A stretch of 64,000 bases of DNA. Origin: DUVY01 sp036562755 (GTDB taxonomy: Bacteria > Bacillota > Clostridia > Christensenellales > DUVY01). Below are positions 16,229-24,728 of this stretch, one piece after another (the first letter of the stretch is position 1; every line of letters starts with the position of its first letter). The position numbers were made by a program, and so were the translations under genes. Under the pieces are notes generated by a model. It was not told the DNA's origin. It worked only from the letters and a program-made list of their open reading frames with translations, and searched no databases. Location: assembly GCA_036562755.1 (NCBI GenBank), contig DATCJN010000004.1, positions 45,691 through 109,690 on the forward strand, read 5' to 3'.

Positions 16229-17448
16229 ACTTCTTCTCCTAAGCATTTCTTGATTTTATATAGTCCGAACGCCGCAAGCGTAGGGTATTTTTTTATTAAT
16301 TCAAAATCTATTTCGGATAGCGGCGTCTGTTCCCTTATCAGCGAGGTATATATACCCGCCTTTTGAATATTTCCCGCTAGGATAAAGCCTTTTAATCTAT
16401 CGTCCTTATAAAACAATCTCTTATAATTTTCGCCGTCGGATTCTACATAGCTTTCTCCTACTATACTGCCCGCGCTTAATATGTGGTATCCAAAAAATCC
16501 TATCGCGTTCATAGGAAACGCGTTTTTATATGACTTATAACCGCCCGCCATATTGACGCCCGCGCAAAAGCCTTGTATGTAAGCATTGGGCAGCAGCGCC
16601 AAAATTTTGGTTTGCTCCGATGTTATGTCATAGCTTAAAACGCAATCCCCGGCGGCGTAAATAGAATCTGCCGTAGTCTTGCAAGTTTCGTCTATGATTA
16701 TGCCTCTGTTAATCTGGGCTATATTTTCAAGCAGTTCGACATTAGGCCTTACGCCCGCGGCAATGACCAATATATCAAATTCTATTTCTGCGCCGCTTTT
16801 CATATAGGCCTTATTTTCTTCAAATCTAATAACGCTGTCGCCTAACAAAAATTTTATTCCGTTATTTTCTATTACCTTTTTGACAATAGCCGAACACTCT
16901 TTATCAAGCACGCTTGGCATGACTTGGTCGGCGAGATCTGTTACCGTTATGCCGCCTGCCCTTTTTGCCAGAGCTTCGGCGCATTTTAAACCGATTAGGC
17001 CGGCGCCTATGATAAAGACTCTGGAGTCAGGGGTAAGCTTTTCGTTTAGCGCCAAAGCGTCGTCAAGCGACATAAATGTGAATTTGGTTCGAACATTATC
17101 TAACCCCTCAAAATTCGGCACAAAAGGCTTGCTGCCTGTCGCTATCAAAAGCTTTTCGTATTTAGTTTCGCCTATCGAGGTAATGACTATCTTTTTCTCG
17201 GCGTCAATTTTTAAGGCTTCGGCGCAAATAAAGTTAACATTATTATCTGCGTAAAAACTGTCCGAGCGGTATTTCATATTTTGCAAAGTAGTCTTGCCCT
17301 GCAATAAATAAGAAATCAAAGGTCGGGAATAAGTATGGTATTTTTCTTTTGAGATAACGGTTATATCGCCCAGCTTATCGACCTCTCTTATGCCTTCCAC
17401 CGCGCCGATTGCCGCCGCGCTGTTGCCTATAATTACGTATTTTGCCAT
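16225..17448 (-). CDS. NAD(P)/FAD-dependent oxidoreductase, glutamate synthase-associated
   Basis: Pyridine nucleotide-disulfide oxidoreductase fold, 407 aa. FAD-binding start VIIGNSAAAIGAVEG, second Rossmann motif FIIGAGLIGLKCAEAL (about residues 148-163), and FAD-contacting YAAGDCV near residue 270. No redox CxxxxC pair, as in ferredoxin/rubredoxin reductase-like members. Placed inside the glutamate synthase operon, it probably passes electrons from NAD(P)H through the 4Fe-4S protein to the FMN subunit, replacing GltD. Confidence 0.85.
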   Translation of the reverse strand: MAKYVIIGNSAAAIGAVEGIREVDKLGDITVISKEKYHTYSRPLISYLLQGKTTLQNMKYRSDSFYADNNVNFICAEALKIDAEKKIVITSIGETKYEKLLIATGSKPFVPNFEGLDNVRTKFTFMSLDDALALNEKLTPDSRVFIIGAGLIGLKCAEALAKRAGGITVTDLADQVMPSVLDKECSAIVKKVIENNGIKFLLGDSVIRFEENKAYMKSGAEIEFDILVIAAGVRPNVELLENIAQINRGIIIDETCKTTADSIYAAGDCVLSYDITSEQTKILALLPNAYIQGFCAGVNMAGGYKSYKNAFPMNAIGFFGYHILSAGSIVGESYVESDGENYKRLFYKDDRLKGFILAGNIQKAGIYTSLIREQTPLSEIDFELIKKYPTLAAFGLYKIKKCLGEEV

Positions 17449-17449
17449 G

Positions 17450-17875
17450 TTACCTCTCCTCGAATACGATTGCTTGGTTAGGACAGTTTTGAACGCAGGT
17501 AGGTATTCCGCCGTTGTCTATGCATAGTTGACATTTTAATACGCTCTTGCCGCCGTCGTAAGAAATAGCCCCGTAAGGACATACCAAAACGCAGGTGCAA
17601 CAGCCTACGCATTTTTCTTTATCGATTACCACCGCTCCGTCAGCCTTTTGCAAAGCGCCCGTAATACAGCTCTTAACGCATATAGGCTCTTTGCAATGGC
17701 GGCAGTTAACCGCAAATGTCACATCGTCGATATTATCGACATATATCCTTGACGATATTTTTCTATTCTTTAGCGCCTTAACCATATCTTTTAATCCCGA
17801 ATTAGCAAAGGCGCAATAATATTCGCAAAGTTTGCAGCCCAGACACCATTTTTCGTTAACATATACTCTCTTCAT
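17450..17875 (-). CDS. Four-cluster ferredoxin-like electron carrier
   Basis: A 141-residue HycB/DmsB-type protein with four cysteine groups: CLGCKLCEYYC, CRHCKEPICVKSC, CVGCCTCVLVCP and CQLCIDNGGIPTC...C. It should hold up to four 4Fe-4S clusters. Start chosen at the ATG of MKRVY (17875), which has GAGGGTGA ahead and begins 10 bases after the previous stop; the ATG at 17908 would overlap the upstream gene with no site. It likely links the FAD oxidoreductase and the FMN glutamate synthase subunit encoded on either side. Confidence 0.85.
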   Translation of the reverse strand: MKRVYVNEKWCLGCKLCEYYCAFANSGLKDMVKALKNRKISSRIYVDNIDDVTFAVNCRHCKEPICVKSCITGALQKADGAVVIDKEKCVGCCTCVLVCPYGAISYDGGKSVLKCQLCIDNGGIPTCVQNCPNQAIVFEER

Positions 17876-17885
17876 CAATTCACCC

Positions 17886-19400
17886 TCAATAAAAGACTTC
17901 GCCTGCATGCTTGATGCCTAAGATTTCCAGCTCTTTTTGGTTTAAGCCTACGCCTCTTAGCATCAGTCTGTTTCCTCTTAGCGCTTCTATGGAATTAATA
18001 CCCATTCCGCCTAGCATTTCTTTGATTTCGTGCTTCCATGCGGTGAGCAGATTAACCAATCTTTTGTATCCTATTTCGGGATTGAGTCTCTTGACAAGTT
18101 CAGGCTTTTGGGTAGCGATTCCCCAATTGCAATTACCCGTGTGGCAGCTTCTGCAAAGGTGGCAGCCAAGCGCTATCAACGCCGCGGTAGCTATATATAC
18201 CGCGTCCGCGCCGAGCGCGACAGCCTTAACAATATCGGCGCTGTTGCGAATACTTCCCGCTACCACAATAGAAACATTATCCCTAATGCCTTCTTTTCTT
18301 AACATTGAATCTACGCTTGCCAGAGCCAACTCGATAGGTATTCCCACATTATCCCTAATACGCGTGGGCGCAGCGCCCGTGCCGCCTCTAAAACCGTCTA
18401 TAGCGATAATATCCGCGCCGCTTCTTGCTATGCCGCTTGCGATTGCCGCGACATTATGAACGGCGGCGATTTTGACAATTACGGGCTTGGTGTAATCGGT
18501 GGCTTCCTTTAGCGAATATACAAGCTGTCTTAAATCTTCAATAGAATAAATGTCATGGTGAGGCGCGGGCGAAATGGCGTCCGTGCCTTCGGGAATCATT
18601 CTGGTCTTGCTTATGTCGCCCACTATCTTGCTGCCGGGCAGATGTCCGCCTATGCCGGGTTTTGCGCCTTGCCCGATCTTAATCTCTATCGCGGCGCAAT
18701 TGTCCAAATACTCTTTGCTAACGCCGAATCTGCCGGAAGCGACCTGGACAATGGTGTTGTTTTTGTATTTATAAAAATTAGAATGTAAACCGCCCTCGCC
18801 GGTGTTATAATATGTTCCGATTTCCGCAGCCGCGCGGACTATGCTCTCGTGCGCGTTATAGCTAATTGAGCCGTAAGACATCGCGGAGAACATAACCGGC
18901 AGCGACAATTCAAGCATATTCTTGCAGTTATTGACTAATCTGCCGTTGCTGTCTCTTTCCACCGTTGTAGGTTTTTTGCCCAAGAAAACCTTTGTTTCCA
19001 TCGGTTCTCTTAAGGGGTCTATTGAAGGGTTGGTAACCTGGGAAGCGTTAATCAGCATTTTGTCCCAATAAATCGGATATTCTTTGGGCGTGCCCATTGA
19101 TGAGAGCAAAACGCCGCCGCTTTCCGCCTGTCTGTATATGTCGCTTATATCATCATGTTTCCAAGAATTATTGAGCTTAAAGGTGTTGTCGCTCTTTACT
19201 ATCTTGAGCGCTCTCGTAGGACACAAGGTTACGCATCTTTGGCAGTTAACGCATTTTGAGCTGTCGTGGAGCATTTTGTTGGCCTCGGCATCGTAGCTGT
19301 GGACGCAATTGGCGCACTGCCTTTCGCAAACCCTGCAAGTTATACATTTATCGTAATCTCGAATAACTTCGTATTCGGGATAAAAATAATTAATAGGCAT
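17886..19400 (-). CDS. Glutamate synthase FMN-binding subunit with N-terminal ferredoxin domain
   Basis: Central synthase domain of glutamate synthase: reduces 2-oxoglutarate plus ammonia, channelled from glutamine, to glutamate on FMN. Residues about 20-70 form a two-cluster ferredoxin (CITCRVCERQC, CVNCQRCVTLCP). The FMN/TIM-barrel part has PGIGGHLPG, SPAPHHDIYS and GFRGGTGAAP; the 3Fe-4S cluster motif is CHLCRSCHTGNC near residue 430. It is the archaeal-like, split form. ATG at 19400 has AAGGAG at good spacing; an ATG two codons earlier overlaps the previous stop but is too close to that site. Confidence 0.92.
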   Translation of the reverse strand: MPINYFYPEYEVIRDYDKCITCRVCERQCANCVHSYDAEANKMLHDSSKCVNCQRCVTLCPTRALKIVKSDNTFKLNNSWKHDDISDIYRQAESGGVLLSSMGTPKEYPIYWDKMLINASQVTNPSIDPLREPMETKVFLGKKPTTVERDSNGRLVNNCKNMLELSLPVMFSAMSYGSISYNAHESIVRAAAEIGTYYNTGEGGLHSNFYKYKNNTIVQVASGRFGVSKEYLDNCAAIEIKIGQGAKPGIGGHLPGSKIVGDISKTRMIPEGTDAISPAPHHDIYSIEDLRQLVYSLKEATDYTKPVIVKIAAVHNVAAIASGIARSGADIIAIDGFRGGTGAAPTRIRDNVGIPIELALASVDSMLRKEGIRDNVSIVVAGSIRNSADIVKAVALGADAVYIATAALIALGCHLCRSCHTGNCNWGIATQKPELVKRLNPEIGYKRLVNLLTAWKHEIKEMLGGMGINSIEALRGNRLMLRGVGLNQKELEILGIKHAGEVFY

Positions 19401-19402
19401 GG

Positions 19403-20491
19403 TCATTCTCCTTTATTGAGTTCAACGATAACGGGCTCTCCGCCCTCAGGCGCCCAAACCCTATCCAGATCGGGCTGAATAATCCTAATAGCCCCCTCTT
19501 CGCTCGCAAAATAAACCGTATCGCCTTTTTCGGCAGCGACGAGCGAACGCAGTTTTAGTCTGTCGTTTAGCGCCATAATGCCGCCTTCATATCCTACTAA
19601 TATGGAGAAAGGGCCGGTTATAAGCAGGCTGGAAAACGCCTTTCTTAGATAGGTGTAATAGTCCCTTTTGTCCTGTTCCATTTCGTCTATTACGGCCCAA
19701 AACGGCGCGGCTACTATATGAGCTGTTTCGGTTAGATTTAATCCTCTTTTTCTGGTCAGAAAATCTATTATATAGGTTATTACCTCGGTGTCGGTCAACA
19801 ATGTGCATTTGTAGCCAAACATTTCTATATATCTTCTGTTGGCGTCGTATGACGAAATTTCGCCGTTATGCACCACGCTGCAGTCTAACAGCCCAAACGG
19901 ATGCGCCCCGCCCCACCAGCCGGGAGTATTAGTGGGATATCTGCCGTGGGCAGTCCAGCAATAAGCCTGGTAGGTATCAAGCTTATAAAACTCTCCTACG
20001 TCTTCGGGAAAGCCAATCGCTTTGAATATGCCCATATTCTTTCCGCTAGAAAAAATATACGCGCCGTTTATGTTGGAATTGATGTGCATTACGCAGCGGG
20101 CAACAAACTCTCTGTCGTCTATTTCGTCTGTTAATACTTCGGTCTTGGAATTTACGAAATATCTCCAAATCAAAGGGGTATCAGTTATATTTTTATGTCG
20201 CGCAGTGGGGATTTCTTCCTTATGGACAATCTCAAAATTATTTTTTATATATTCTTCGCACTGTGATTTTGCAAAGCTGTCGTCATAGAATAGATGAAAA
20301 GCGTAAAAATCTTTATATTCGGGATAAATTCCGTAACCGGCGAAGCCTCCTCCTAATCCGTTTGACCTTTCTCGCATTACCCTTATGGACTTTATTATAT
20401 CTTCTCCGCATGTCAATCTGCCATCCTTATTAAAAATAGCCGAAACCGCGCAGCCTGAGGGTATTCTAATCTGTCCTTCTTTTAATAACAT
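19403..20491 (-). CDS. Glutamate synthase class II glutamine amidotransferase subunit
   Basis: Ntn-hydrolase that releases ammonia from glutamine for the FMN subunit. The nucleophile is probably Cys14 in PSGCAVSAIF, so a 13-residue propeptide must be removed; this differs from GlmS, where the Cys follows Met. WTAHGRYPTNTPGWWGGAHPF and LVHNGEIS-like VVHNGEISSYDANRRY are clear class II motifs. First gene of the five-gene unit, with an AAGGAGAGG site. Its leader contains a consensus promoter and a terminator (20512-20566), so expression is likely controlled by antitermination. Confidence 0.88.
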   Translation of the reverse strand: MLLKEGQIRIPSGCAVSAIFNKDGRLTCGEDIIKSIRVMRERSNGLGGGFAGYGIYPEYKDFYAFHLFYDDSFAKSQCEEYIKNNFEIVHKEEIPTARHKNITDTPLIWRYFVNSKTEVLTDEIDDREFVARCVMHINSNINGAYIFSSGKNMGIFKAIGFPEDVGEFYKLDTYQAYCWTAHGRYPTNTPGWWGGAHPFGLLDCSVVHNGEISSYDANRRYIEMFGYKCTLLTDTEVITYIIDFLTRKRGLNLTETAHIVAAPFWAVIDEMEQDKRDYYTYLRKAFSSLLITGPFSILVGYEGGIMALNDRLKLRSLVAAEKGDTVYFASEEGAIRIIQPDLDRVWAPEGGEPVIVELNKGE

Positions 20492-20511
20492 GTTTGCCTC
20501 TCCTTTGGGGA

Positions 20512-20566
20512 CAAAAAAAGGCGTTTTAAATAATAAGCTTTTAGCTTATATTTAAAAACGCCTTTG
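20512..20566 (-). terminator. Leader terminator of the glutamate synthase operon
   Basis: On the minus strand CAAAGGCG opens a long stem that closes with CGCC and a run of seven T, about 20 bases before the start codon. The apical part contains TAAGCT / AGCTTA-like pairing. Located inside the transcript leader, it should stop transcription unless overridden. Confidence 0.75.
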
Positions 20567-20624
20567 TTTTTAAAATTTTAAATACTTTAGTTATTTAGTT
20601 GTTTAAACTTATAAGCGTATTAAT

Positions 20625-20653
20625 ATTATATTTTTGACTTTTCGCTATGTCAA
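20625..20653 (-). promoter_or_regulatory. Consensus promoter of the glutamate synthase operon
   Basis: Minus strand TTGACA (20648-20653), 17 bases, TATAAT (20625-20630). Both boxes match the sigma-A consensus exactly. Confidence 0.9.
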
Positions 20654-20672
20654 CATTTTGGTATTAATATAT

Positions 20673-20775
20673 ATACTAATTATTTTTTATACCTTTCATA
20701 ATGATACGTTATAATGAATTTGCGTGCAATAAATACTGTTTATAATTTGTTTTTTTGAACAATAATAATTAGTAT
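20673..20775. repeat. Twelve-base inverted repeat in the gltB/glnN divergent region
   Basis: ATACTAATTATT (20673-20684) and its complement AATAATTAGTAT (20764-20775) flank about 80 bases that also contain extra TATAAT-like boxes (for example near 20711). The 453-base gap between the two divergent genes otherwise holds only the two promoters and two leader terminators; no gene is seen. Confidence 0.45.
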
Positions 20776-20822
20776 TTATGTGTCATATAAATATCAATTA
20801 ACATGAAATTTAATTATTTTTG

Positions 20823-20850
20823 TTGACTTTATAATGATTTCGCATATAAT
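20823..20850 (+). promoter_or_regulatory. glnN promoter
   Basis: TTGACT (20823-20828), 16 bases, TATAAT (20845-20850). The transcript should begin near 20857, about 30 bases before the leader terminator. Confidence 0.8.
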
Positions 20851-20886
20851 TTAGTGTATAAAAATTTAATAGAAAAAAGTATAAAG

Positions 20887-20926
20887 CAAAGGCGCTTTTA
20901 GAGATACTAAAAGCGCCTTTTATTTT
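20887..20926 (+). terminator. Leader terminator of glnN
   Basis: CAAAGGCGCTTTTAG, loop AGATA, CTAAAAGCGCCTTTT then ATTTT: a ten-base core stem plus A-U base, lying between the promoter and the AAAGGAG ribosome site. It is in the leader, not at a gene end, so it points to antitermination control. Confidence 0.8.
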
Positions 20927-20944
20927 GTGTAAAGGAGATGAATT

Positions 20945-23032
20945 ATGAAAAACTTACCGGAAATTTACGGAAGCATGGTGTTCAATGACAGCGTCATGAA
21001 GCAACGGCTGCCTTCGGAAATTTACAAGGCGATGAAAAAGACTATTAATCAGGGACAGCCTCTAGATCCCAGCATTGCCGACACGGTGGCGAACGCCATG
21101 AAGGATTGGGCGATTGAAAAAGGCGCGACGCATTATTCCCACTGGTTTCAACCTATGACGGGTATAACCGCGGAAAAACACGAGAGCTTTATATCGACAG
21201 AGCCCGGCGGCAAAGTTATTATGGAATTCTCGGGAAAAGAACTCATAAAAGGCGAGCCCGATGCTTCTAGCTTTCCGTCCGGTGGCATAAGGGCGACTTT
21301 TGAGGCTAGGGGTTATACGACATGGGATCCTACTTCGTATGCGTTTGTAAAAGATAATACTTTGTATATCCCTACCGCGTTTTGCTCTTATAGCGGCGAA
21401 GTGCTTGATAAGAAAACCCCTCTATTGCGCTCGATGGACGCGCTTGACAAACAAGCTAAGAGAATTTTAAAGCTCTTCGGCATCACTGATGTCAGCAGAG
21501 TATTCTCGGTGGTAGGCTCAGAGCAAGAATATTTCTTAATAGACCAAGACAAATTCGCAAAACGCAAGGACTTAATCTTTAGCGGAAGAACGCTGTTTGG
21601 AGCTAAGCCCCCGAAAGGTCAAGAAATGGAAGACCATTATTTTAGCTCCCTAAAGCAAAGGGTTTCGGATTATATAAAAGACCTAAACGAAGAGCTTTGG
21701 AAACTGGGCATTCCCGCTAAGACCGCGCATAATGAAGTAGCGCCTTCGCAACACGAGCTTGCGCCCATTTATGAAAACACTAACATAGCTACCGACCACA
21801 ACCAGTTAATTATGGAACTGATGAAAAAGGTCGCGTTTAAGCACGGACTAGCTTGCTTATTGCACGAAAAGCCTTTTGCGGGAATTAACGGCAGCGGCAA
21901 ACACAATAACTGGTCGGTCGTAACGGATACCAAACTTAATCTCTTTGACCCCGGCAATTCGCCTGAAGAAAACGCTTTGTTCTTGTTGTTCTTGACGGCG
22001 GTAATTAGAGCGGTTGACAAACATCAAGATCTATTGAGAGTCTCCGTAGCAAGCGCCGGCAACGACCACAGACTAGGAGCAAACGAAGCGCCGCCTGCGA
22101 TTATTTCGATTTATCTAGGCGACGAATTGACCGAAGTTGTGGAATCGCTCTTAAACGGCAATAAATTTAACAAGAAAGAAAAGCAGCAAATGCAGATCGG
22201 CATTGATTCCCTGCCTCAATTCCCTAAGGACAACACCGACAGAAACCGCACGTCGCCGTTCGCGTTTACGGGCAACAAATTTGAGTTCCGCATGGTAGGC
22301 TCTTCCTTCTCTATTTCGGGGCCCAACATCGTGCTCAACACAATTTTGGCGGAATCCTTGGACGATTTTGCTACCGAGCTTGAGCAAGCTCAAGACTTTA
22401 ACGAAGCTCTCAACAGAATTATTAAAGAAAACCTAAGAGCCCATAAGAGAATTATTTTTAATGGAAACAACTACAGCGATGAATGGCGCCAAGAAGCTGA
22501 AAGAAGAGGCCTATTAAATCTGCAAAGCACGGTGGACGCGCTGCCTTACTTTATCAGCGATAAAAATATAGAGCTGTTTAGCAAGTATAAAGTATTTAAC
22601 GCTAAAGAAATACACTCCAGATACGATATTTTGGTCGAAAACTACATCAAGACCAGAAATATCGAAGCTATTACCATGGTTGACATGACAAGACAACAGA
22701 TTATACCCGCGGTAGAGAAATATATCAATGTTCTCACCGATACCGGTATTAAGAAAAAGAGTCTGTCGAGCGAAATCAGCGTAGAATTTGAAGCCAAGAT
22801 GATTCAAAGACTGTCCGCTCTGCTGCTTGATCTTTATGAAAAGGTTGAGACATTGGAAGCCAACATCAAAGCTAAAAAAGGCTCAGATTTGATTGAAATC
22901 GCAAGATATTATAAAGATGTAATCCTTAAAAACATGGATTCGCTCAGAGCGACTGCGGACGAACTGGAAAGACTTACAGACTCTGCATATTGGCCTATAC
23001 CCACTTACGCGGACATCCTGTTCTCCGTGTAA
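20945..23032 (+). CDS. glnN: Glutamine synthetase type III
   Basis: ATP-dependent synthesis of glutamine from glutamate and ammonia, 695 aa, the GSIII family common in anaerobes. The GSIII signatures are intact: SSFPSGGIRATFEARGYT, GSEQEYFLID, NEVAPSQHELAPI, NGSGKHNNWS and GNKFEFRMVGSS. In contrast to the type I-like protein at 14185-15417, its metal and substrate residues look complete, so this is probably the working synthetase of the locus. AAAGGAG lies at good distance from the ATG. Divergent from glutamate synthase and controlled through its own leader terminator. Confidence 0.97.
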   Translation: MKNLPEIYGSMVFNDSVMKQRLPSEIYKAMKKTINQGQPLDPSIADTVANAMKDWAIEKGATHYSHWFQPMTGITAEKHESFISTEPGGKVIMEFSGKELIKGEPDASSFPSGGIRATFEARGYTTWDPTSYAFVKDNTLYIPTAFCSYSGEVLDKKTPLLRSMDALDKQAKRILKLFGITDVSRVFSVVGSEQEYFLIDQDKFAKRKDLIFSGRTLFGAKPPKGQEMEDHYFSSLKQRVSDYIKDLNEELWKLGIPAKTAHNEVAPSQHELAPIYENTNIATDHNQLIMELMKKVAFKHGLACLLHEKPFAGINGSGKHNNWSVVTDTKLNLFDPGNSPEENALFLLFLTAVIRAVDKHQDLLRVSVASAGNDHRLGANEAPPAIISIYLGDELTEVVESLLNGNKFNKKEKQQMQIGIDSLPQFPKDNTDRNRTSPFAFTGNKFEFRMVGSSFSISGPNIVLNTILAESLDDFATELEQAQDFNEALNRIIKENLRAHKRIIFNGNNYSDEWRQEAERRGLLNLQSTVDALPYFISDKNIELFSKYKVFNAKEIHSRYDILVENYIKTRNIEAITMVDMTRQQIIPAVEKYINVLTDTGIKKKSLSSEISVEFEAKMIQRLSALLLDLYEKVETLEANIKAKKGSDLIEIARYYKDVILKNMDSLRATADELERLTDSAYWPIPTYADILFSV

Positions 23033-23061
23033 GAGAAAAATACTGGTCAGCCAACTCCTTT

Positions 23062-23105
23062 AAGAAATCGTCTAAAGCCTTAGGCTTTAGACGATTTCTT
23101 TTTGT
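23062..23105 (+). terminator. glnN terminator
   Basis: Perfect 18-base stem AAGAAATCGTCTAAAGCC / its complement with TTA loop (23062-23100) followed by TTTTTG. Confidence 0.9.
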
Positions 23106-23111
23106 CAAAAA

Positions 23112-23143
23112 AATTAAGACCGCCAAAAGCGGTCTTAATCTCT
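23112..23143 (-). terminator. Terminator of the hisHF-like operon
   Basis: Stem ATTAAGACCGC (23113-23123) / GCGGTCTTAAT (23129-23139); the minus strand continues into a run of T. Confidence 0.85.
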
Positions 23144-23170
23144 AAAAGTAGATGAACGGGAGGTTAATTT

Positions 23171-23956
23171 TCAACAGCCATAGGCTCTTATATTAACGCC
23201 CTTTTGGGCAAGATATTCTTTTATTTCATAAACGGAAAAATTGCGATCCATTCTTGGCGAATAAAGCATGCTACTGATGATTGCGGCTTGGGCGTCGGTT
23301 TCTTTAAATAATTTTTCCAGATGTTCAGGTTTTCCTGCGCCGCCCGAGGCTATTAAGGGCACTTTTACTTTTGCTTGTGCCAGTTTCATTATTTCAAGGT
23401 CATAGCCGCATAGCCCGCCGTCGTTATCGATGCTGTTTATACAAATTTCGCCCGCGCCTAAATCGGCGCCGCGTTTTATCCATTCAACAGCGTCCATGCC
23501 GGTTGCAACACGCGCGCCGTCTATGAAAACTTCGTAACCGCTAGGGGTTTTGCCCGTGCGTTTTACCTGGGTGGATAAGACAATGCATTGAGATCCGAAA
23601 GCCTTCGCGCCTTCGTTAATAATTTGGGGGTTGCGAACTGCCATCGAGTCTATGCTGACCTTTTCGGCGCCCGCTTTTAAAACCGAATACATATCATCGA
23701 GATTGGCTATACCGCCGCCAACGGTGAACGGTATAAATACATTTTTTGCCACATTTTTTACGGTTTCAAGGTCTATGCTTCTTTTTTCCGCGCTGGCGTT
23801 GATGTCATAAAATATTATCTCATCAATATGGGCTTCATACAGTGATTTGGCGAGCATTTCGGCGGGCGCGACGTCTATATTGTCCTGGAATTTTACCGCC
23901 TTAGTAACCCTGCCGTTGATTACATCAAAGCATGCTATTAATCTTTTAGTCAGCAT
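23171..23956 (-). CDS. hisF: HisF-like imidazole glycerol phosphate synthase cyclase subunit, atypical
   Basis: TIM barrel of the HisF family, 261 aa. D11 of HisF is kept (ACFDV), as are YDINAS, FTVGGG and ASGGAG phosphate-binding segments. But the second catalytic aspartate, D130 in the AIDAKR motif, is Gln here (LSTQVKR), N103 is Asp (VSIDSM), and the DRDGT segment reads DNDGG. No other histidine gene is near. HisF paralogues paired with HisH-like glutaminases serve sugar amidation in other bacteria (WbuZ/WbuY), so this pair may feed ammonia to a different acceptor. It overlaps hisH by 11 bases. Confidence 0.75.
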   Translation of the reverse strand: MLTKRLIACFDVINGRVTKAVKFQDNIDVAPAEMLAKSLYEAHIDEIIFYDINASAEKRSIDLETVKNVAKNVFIPFTVGGGIANLDDMYSVLKAGAEKVSIDSMAVRNPQIINEGAKAFGSQCIVLSTQVKRTGKTPSGYEVFIDGARVATGMDAVEWIKRGADLGAGEICINSIDNDGGLCGYDLEIMKLAQAKVKVPLIASGGAGKPEHLEKLFKETDAQAAIISSMLYSPRMDRNFSVYEIKEYLAQKGVNIRAYGC

Positions 23957-24563
23957 TAGCGCCTCCTTTTAAGGTCAAAAAGCTTTTAAGCAGTTTCAGT
24001 CCCTGTTCTCCGCTTTTTTCCACATGGAACTGCGCGCCAAAGATGTTTTCCCTGTTAACAGCCGCGGTAAAAATCTTGCCGTATTCCGCCGTTGCCCATA
24101 TGTCTTCTTTGTTTTGGGGTTGGGCGTGATAGGAATTTACAAAGTAATAATAACCATCGTTAGCTTGTATGTTAGTTTTCTTTATAAATTTTACATAATT
24201 CCAGCCCATTTGAGGAACGCGAACGGTTGAAGAATCAAATTTTACGACTTTGCCCTTAAGCCACCCTAAGCACTCCGCGTCGCCCTCTTCGCTGTATTCA
24301 AAAACTATTTGCATTCCTATGCAGATACCCAGATAAGGTATCTTTTTATTTATGACGGCGTCTTGCAATGCGGGCAATAAGCCTGTTTCTTCTAGCGACT
24401 GCATTGTGGCTTTGGCCGTTCCTACGCCGGGCAATATAATATGAGTAGAGTCGATTAAGTCTTCGGGCTTTTTGGCGTATTCCGCGTTAAATCCGATACG
24501 CTCTACGGCATGCATGACGCTGCTGGAATTGCCCGCTTTATAGTCTATAATTTTAATTTTCAC
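23946..24563 (-). CDS. hisH: HisH-like class I glutamine amidotransferase
   Basis: Glutaminase partner of the HisF-like barrel, 205 aa. Catalytic triad present: Cys in GICIGMQ (about residue 80) and His/Glu in QFHVEKS near the C-terminus; oxyanion segment PGVG also present. It hydrolyses glutamine and passes ammonia to HisF. Start is GTG with GGGAG ahead. The unit hisH-hisF is isolated from other his genes and its leader has a promoter and terminator of the same kind as the glutamine-metabolism genes around it. Confidence 0.82.
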   Translation of the reverse strand: MKIKIIDYKAGNSSSVMHAVERIGFNAEYAKKPEDLIDSTHIILPGVGTAKATMQSLEETGLLPALQDAVINKKIPYLGICIGMQIVFEYSEEGDAECLGWLKGKVVKFDSSTVRVPQMGWNYVKFIKKTNIQANDGYYYFVNSYHAQPQNKEDIWATAEYGKIFTAAVNRENIFGAQFHVEKSGEQGLKLLKSFLTLKGGANAD

Positions 24564-24604
24564 TAAAAAATCTCCCTAAACAGTCTAGACCTTAAATGCC
24601 CTAT

Positions 24605-24655
24605 ATAAAAAAAGCGTAAATTTATACGTTAAAACCGTATAAATGAACGCCTTTG
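24605..24655 (-). terminator. Leader terminator of the hisHF-like operon
   Basis: Minus strand CAAAGGCGT, inner perfect nine-base stem ATTTATACG / CGTATAAAT, then ACGC and seven T. It lies between promoter and hisH, about 40 bases before the start codon. Confidence 0.75.
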
Positions 24656-24685
24656 TTCTCTATTTTAATTATCATCTATATTTTT

Positions 24686-24715
24686 ATTGTAACAAACCAA
24701 CATATTATAAGTCAA
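24686..24715 (-). promoter_or_regulatory. Promoter of the hisHF-like operon
   Basis: Minus strand TTGACT (24710-24715), 18 bases, TACAAT (24686-24691), just downstream of the guaA stop. Confidence 0.7.
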
Positions 24716-24728
24716 ATATATAATGATA

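Noticed and set aside
20500..20926. Canonical ANTAR paired-hairpin motifs in the gltB and glnN leaders
   Set aside because: Only one clear hairpin (the terminator) is visible in each, and loop sequences differ, so the ANTAR protein is kept only as a candidate factor.
24564..24728. T-box leader before the hisHF-like genes
   Set aside because: No T-box sequence (AGGGTGGNACCGCG type) or specifier-loop architecture; the leader is only about 30 bases before the terminator.
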